This document shows, one piece after another, positions 62,886-64,000 of a DNA stretch of 64,000 bases. Within the stretch, counting starts at the first letter, position 1. Each line of letters begins with the position of its first letter. The position numbers and the translations under genes are program-made. The notes beneath the pieces are model-generated. The model did not search any database. It was not told where the DNA came from and was given only the letters and a program-made list of their open reading frames with translations. The stretch covers positions 496,001 through 560,000 of the forward strand of contig CAJJBJ010000002.1 of the NCBI GenBank assembly GCA_905182455.1, in the 5' to 3' direction. Source of the DNA: an uncultured Planktomarina sp. (GTDB lineage: Bacteria > Pseudomonadota > Alphaproteobacteria > Rhodobacterales > Rhodobacteraceae).

Positions 62886-63464
62886 ATGATAAAACGGATG
62901 TATGATTGGACGCTCTCAATGGCAGGGCACCCCCGCGCGCTTTGGGTCTTGGCTTTCGTGGCCTTCATTGAAAGTTCGTTTTTTCCAATTCCACCGGATC
63001 TTCTATTGATCCCTTTGATCCTTGCTGCCCCTACGCGGGCGTTTTGGATCGCCTCTATTGCCGTGGTGGCCTCTGTGGCGGGCGGGGCATTTGGCTATAT
63101 CATCGGCGCCTTTGCCTTTGAGACCCTTGGTCAGCCAATTTTGACCAGCCTTAGCAATGCGGAAAGCATCGCAGAGTTCAATGATAAATTCAACTCCTAT
63201 GGCCTTTGGGCCGTGCTGGTGGCCGGGGTGACCCCCTTCCCTTTCAAAGTAATCACAATCATGTCCGGCTGGACAGGCATGCCCTTTGGAGTTTTCATTG
63301 TCAGCGCCATTGTGGCCCGCGCGCTGCGGTTTTTTGCGGTGGCGGCGTTACTGTATTATTTTGGCCCCCCTATTCGAGACTTCATTGAGCGGCGCTTAGG
63401 GCTGGTCTTCACGTTACTTGTCGTCATATTGATCGCAGGATTTTTCGCTTTTCGCTTTATCTAA
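62886..63464 (+). CDS. YqaA-type DedA/VTT-domain membrane protein
   Basis: A 192-residue inner-membrane protein with about five helices. The family stretch ESSFFPIPPDLLLIPLILA starts near residue 29, and GVTPFPFKVITIMSGWTGMP near residue 115 carries the VTT-type Pro/Gly motif. The DedA superfamily is linked to lipid flipping; this branch is not characterised. It starts 16 bp before dsbB and probably shares its transcript. Confidence 0.88.
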   Translation: MIKRMYDWTLSMAGHPRALWVLAFVAFIESSFFPIPPDLLLIPLILAAPTRAFWIASIAVVASVAGGAFGYIIGAFAFETLGQPILTSLSNAESIAEFNDKFNSYGLWAVLVAGVTPFPFKVITIMSGWTGMPFGVFIVSAIVARALRFFAVAALLYYFGPPIRDFIERRLGLVFTLLVVILIAGFFAFRFI

Positions 63465-63480
63465 ATTCAAGGGACATATT

Positions 63481-63951
63481 ATGACCTCACTGTCACCGCG
63501 CACTATGGCTCTTTATGCCGCTACTGGGTCTGCCTGTTTGCTCGCAGGCGCTTATGTGTTTCAGGCTTTGGGCTATGCGCCCTGCCAAATGTGTTTTTGG
63601 CAACGATACCCCCATGCAATAGCAGCTCTGATTGGAGTGGTCATAGTTGCTATTCCAAGCCGCCTCTTGATCGGCCTTGGCGCTTTGGCAGCCTTCACCA
63701 CCTCGGCTATTGGCGCGTTTCATGCCGGTGTTGAACAAAAATGGTGGGACGGCCCGGCCTCTTGTTCCGGTGATAGTAGCGGGTTGTTGGGGCTGTCTGG
63801 ACAAGACCTGCTGGCCACTGATGTGCTGGACAAGGTTGTGATGTGCGATGAGATTTCTTGGGCTTTCGCAGAGCTTTCAATGCCCGCTTGGAACGCTGTG
63901 TTTTCCGCCCTTCTCTGCGCGGTCTGGCTGATCGCCCTCCGGCGATCCTAG
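63481..63951 (+). CDS. dsbB: Disulfide bond formation protein DsbB
   Basis: Four-helix membrane protein (156 residues) that reoxidises DsbA and passes electrons to quinone. First cysteine pair is in APCQMCFWQRYPH (Cys35, Cys38; CxxC). The second pair is Cys95 and Cys122. The following RYPH is the quinone-binding stretch. The YqaA-dsbB pairing is common in Rhodobacterales. Confidence 0.92.
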   Translation: MTSLSPRTMALYAATGSACLLAGAYVFQALGYAPCQMCFWQRYPHAIAALIGVVIVAIPSRLLIGLGALAAFTTSAIGAFHAGVEQKWWDGPASCSGDSSGLLGLSGQDLLATDVLDKVVMCDEISWAFAELSMPAWNAVFSALLCAVWLIALRRS

Positions 63952-64000
63952 GCAGGCTTTCAGCCCATCTCAGCTGCGCCTGCGAATCCATCGTAGCGGC

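Overview
The window looks like chromosomal DNA of a marine alphaproteobacterium of the Roseobacter group (Rhodobacterales). Supporting genes are a DddP-type DMSP lyase, heterotetrameric sarcosine oxidase (soxBDAG), a yajC-secDF-ccmABCDG run, a yfgM-bamB-der run, and a formate dehydrogenase cluster with the DUF3305/DUF3306/TorD accessory set typical of this group. I see no rRNA, CRISPR array, transposase, integrase or prophage. One tRNA (Leu, CAA) lies at 62.5 kb. Genes are tightly packed, often with ATGA start/stop overlaps, and most operons end in clear hairpin terminators.

Layout. 0-3.4 kb: a DUF3445 heme N-demethylase-type gene and a divergent dddP, both frameshifted, then bioY and a DUF6314 gene. 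3.6-8.7 kb: purB; a compact operon of a nitrile hydratase/thiocyanate hydrolase-like enzyme whose beta subunit is split in two, followed by a DMT exporter and a lipid-A-type acyltransferase; a DUF1223 gene. 8.9-17.7 kb: acnA, then yajC-secD-secF-DUF498-ccmABCDG on the minus strand. 18.3-23.2 kb: serS and yfgM-bamB-der. 23.4-33.9 kb: an RND pump, an ATM1-type ABC exporter, a LysM protein, LOG, RarD and Fe-superoxide dismutase. 34.0-39.3 kb: soxBDAG. 39.5-44.0 kb: ccmI, ruvX, a DUF1289 gene, a PhyH oxygenase, a TauE/SafE permease and dusA. 44.2-59.3 kb: the formate dehydrogenase region. 59.4-64.0 kb: a 2OG-Fe(II) oxygenase, a GMC oxidoreductase, tRNA-Leu, a YqaA-type membrane protein and dsbB.

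The most interesting region is 44.2-59.3 kb. A tungstate ABC importer (tupABC) is joined to a cysteine-ligated (non-Sec) formate dehydrogenase fdhABC, a Tat-signal small protein, a TorD chaperone and DUF3306/DUF3305. Divergent from these are a multi-cluster ferredoxin, a c-type cytochrome, and a DUF6494-Mrp-DUF4444-DUF6505 module. The cytochrome begins and ends its N-terminal half with motifs spaced exactly as in TupA (SGx4LLPx5TGI), so it looks like a shrunken tungstate-binding domain fused to cytochrome c. An H-type pseudoknot can be drawn just upstream of the fdhC ribosome binding site, a 14-bp perfect palindrome lies upstream of the accessory genes, and an orphan terminator lies in the divergent gap.

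Metabolically the window fits use of algal methylated compounds: DMSP cleavage (dddP), N-demethylation (DUF3445), sarcosine to glycine plus a C1 unit (sox), and oxidation of formate (fdh). Five genes (DUF3445, dddP, tupA, the fdhC tail, the ferredoxin) are each broken by a net one-base frame change. That many otherwise well-conserved broken genes suggests consensus errors in the assembly as much as real gene decay, and raw reads are needed to decide.
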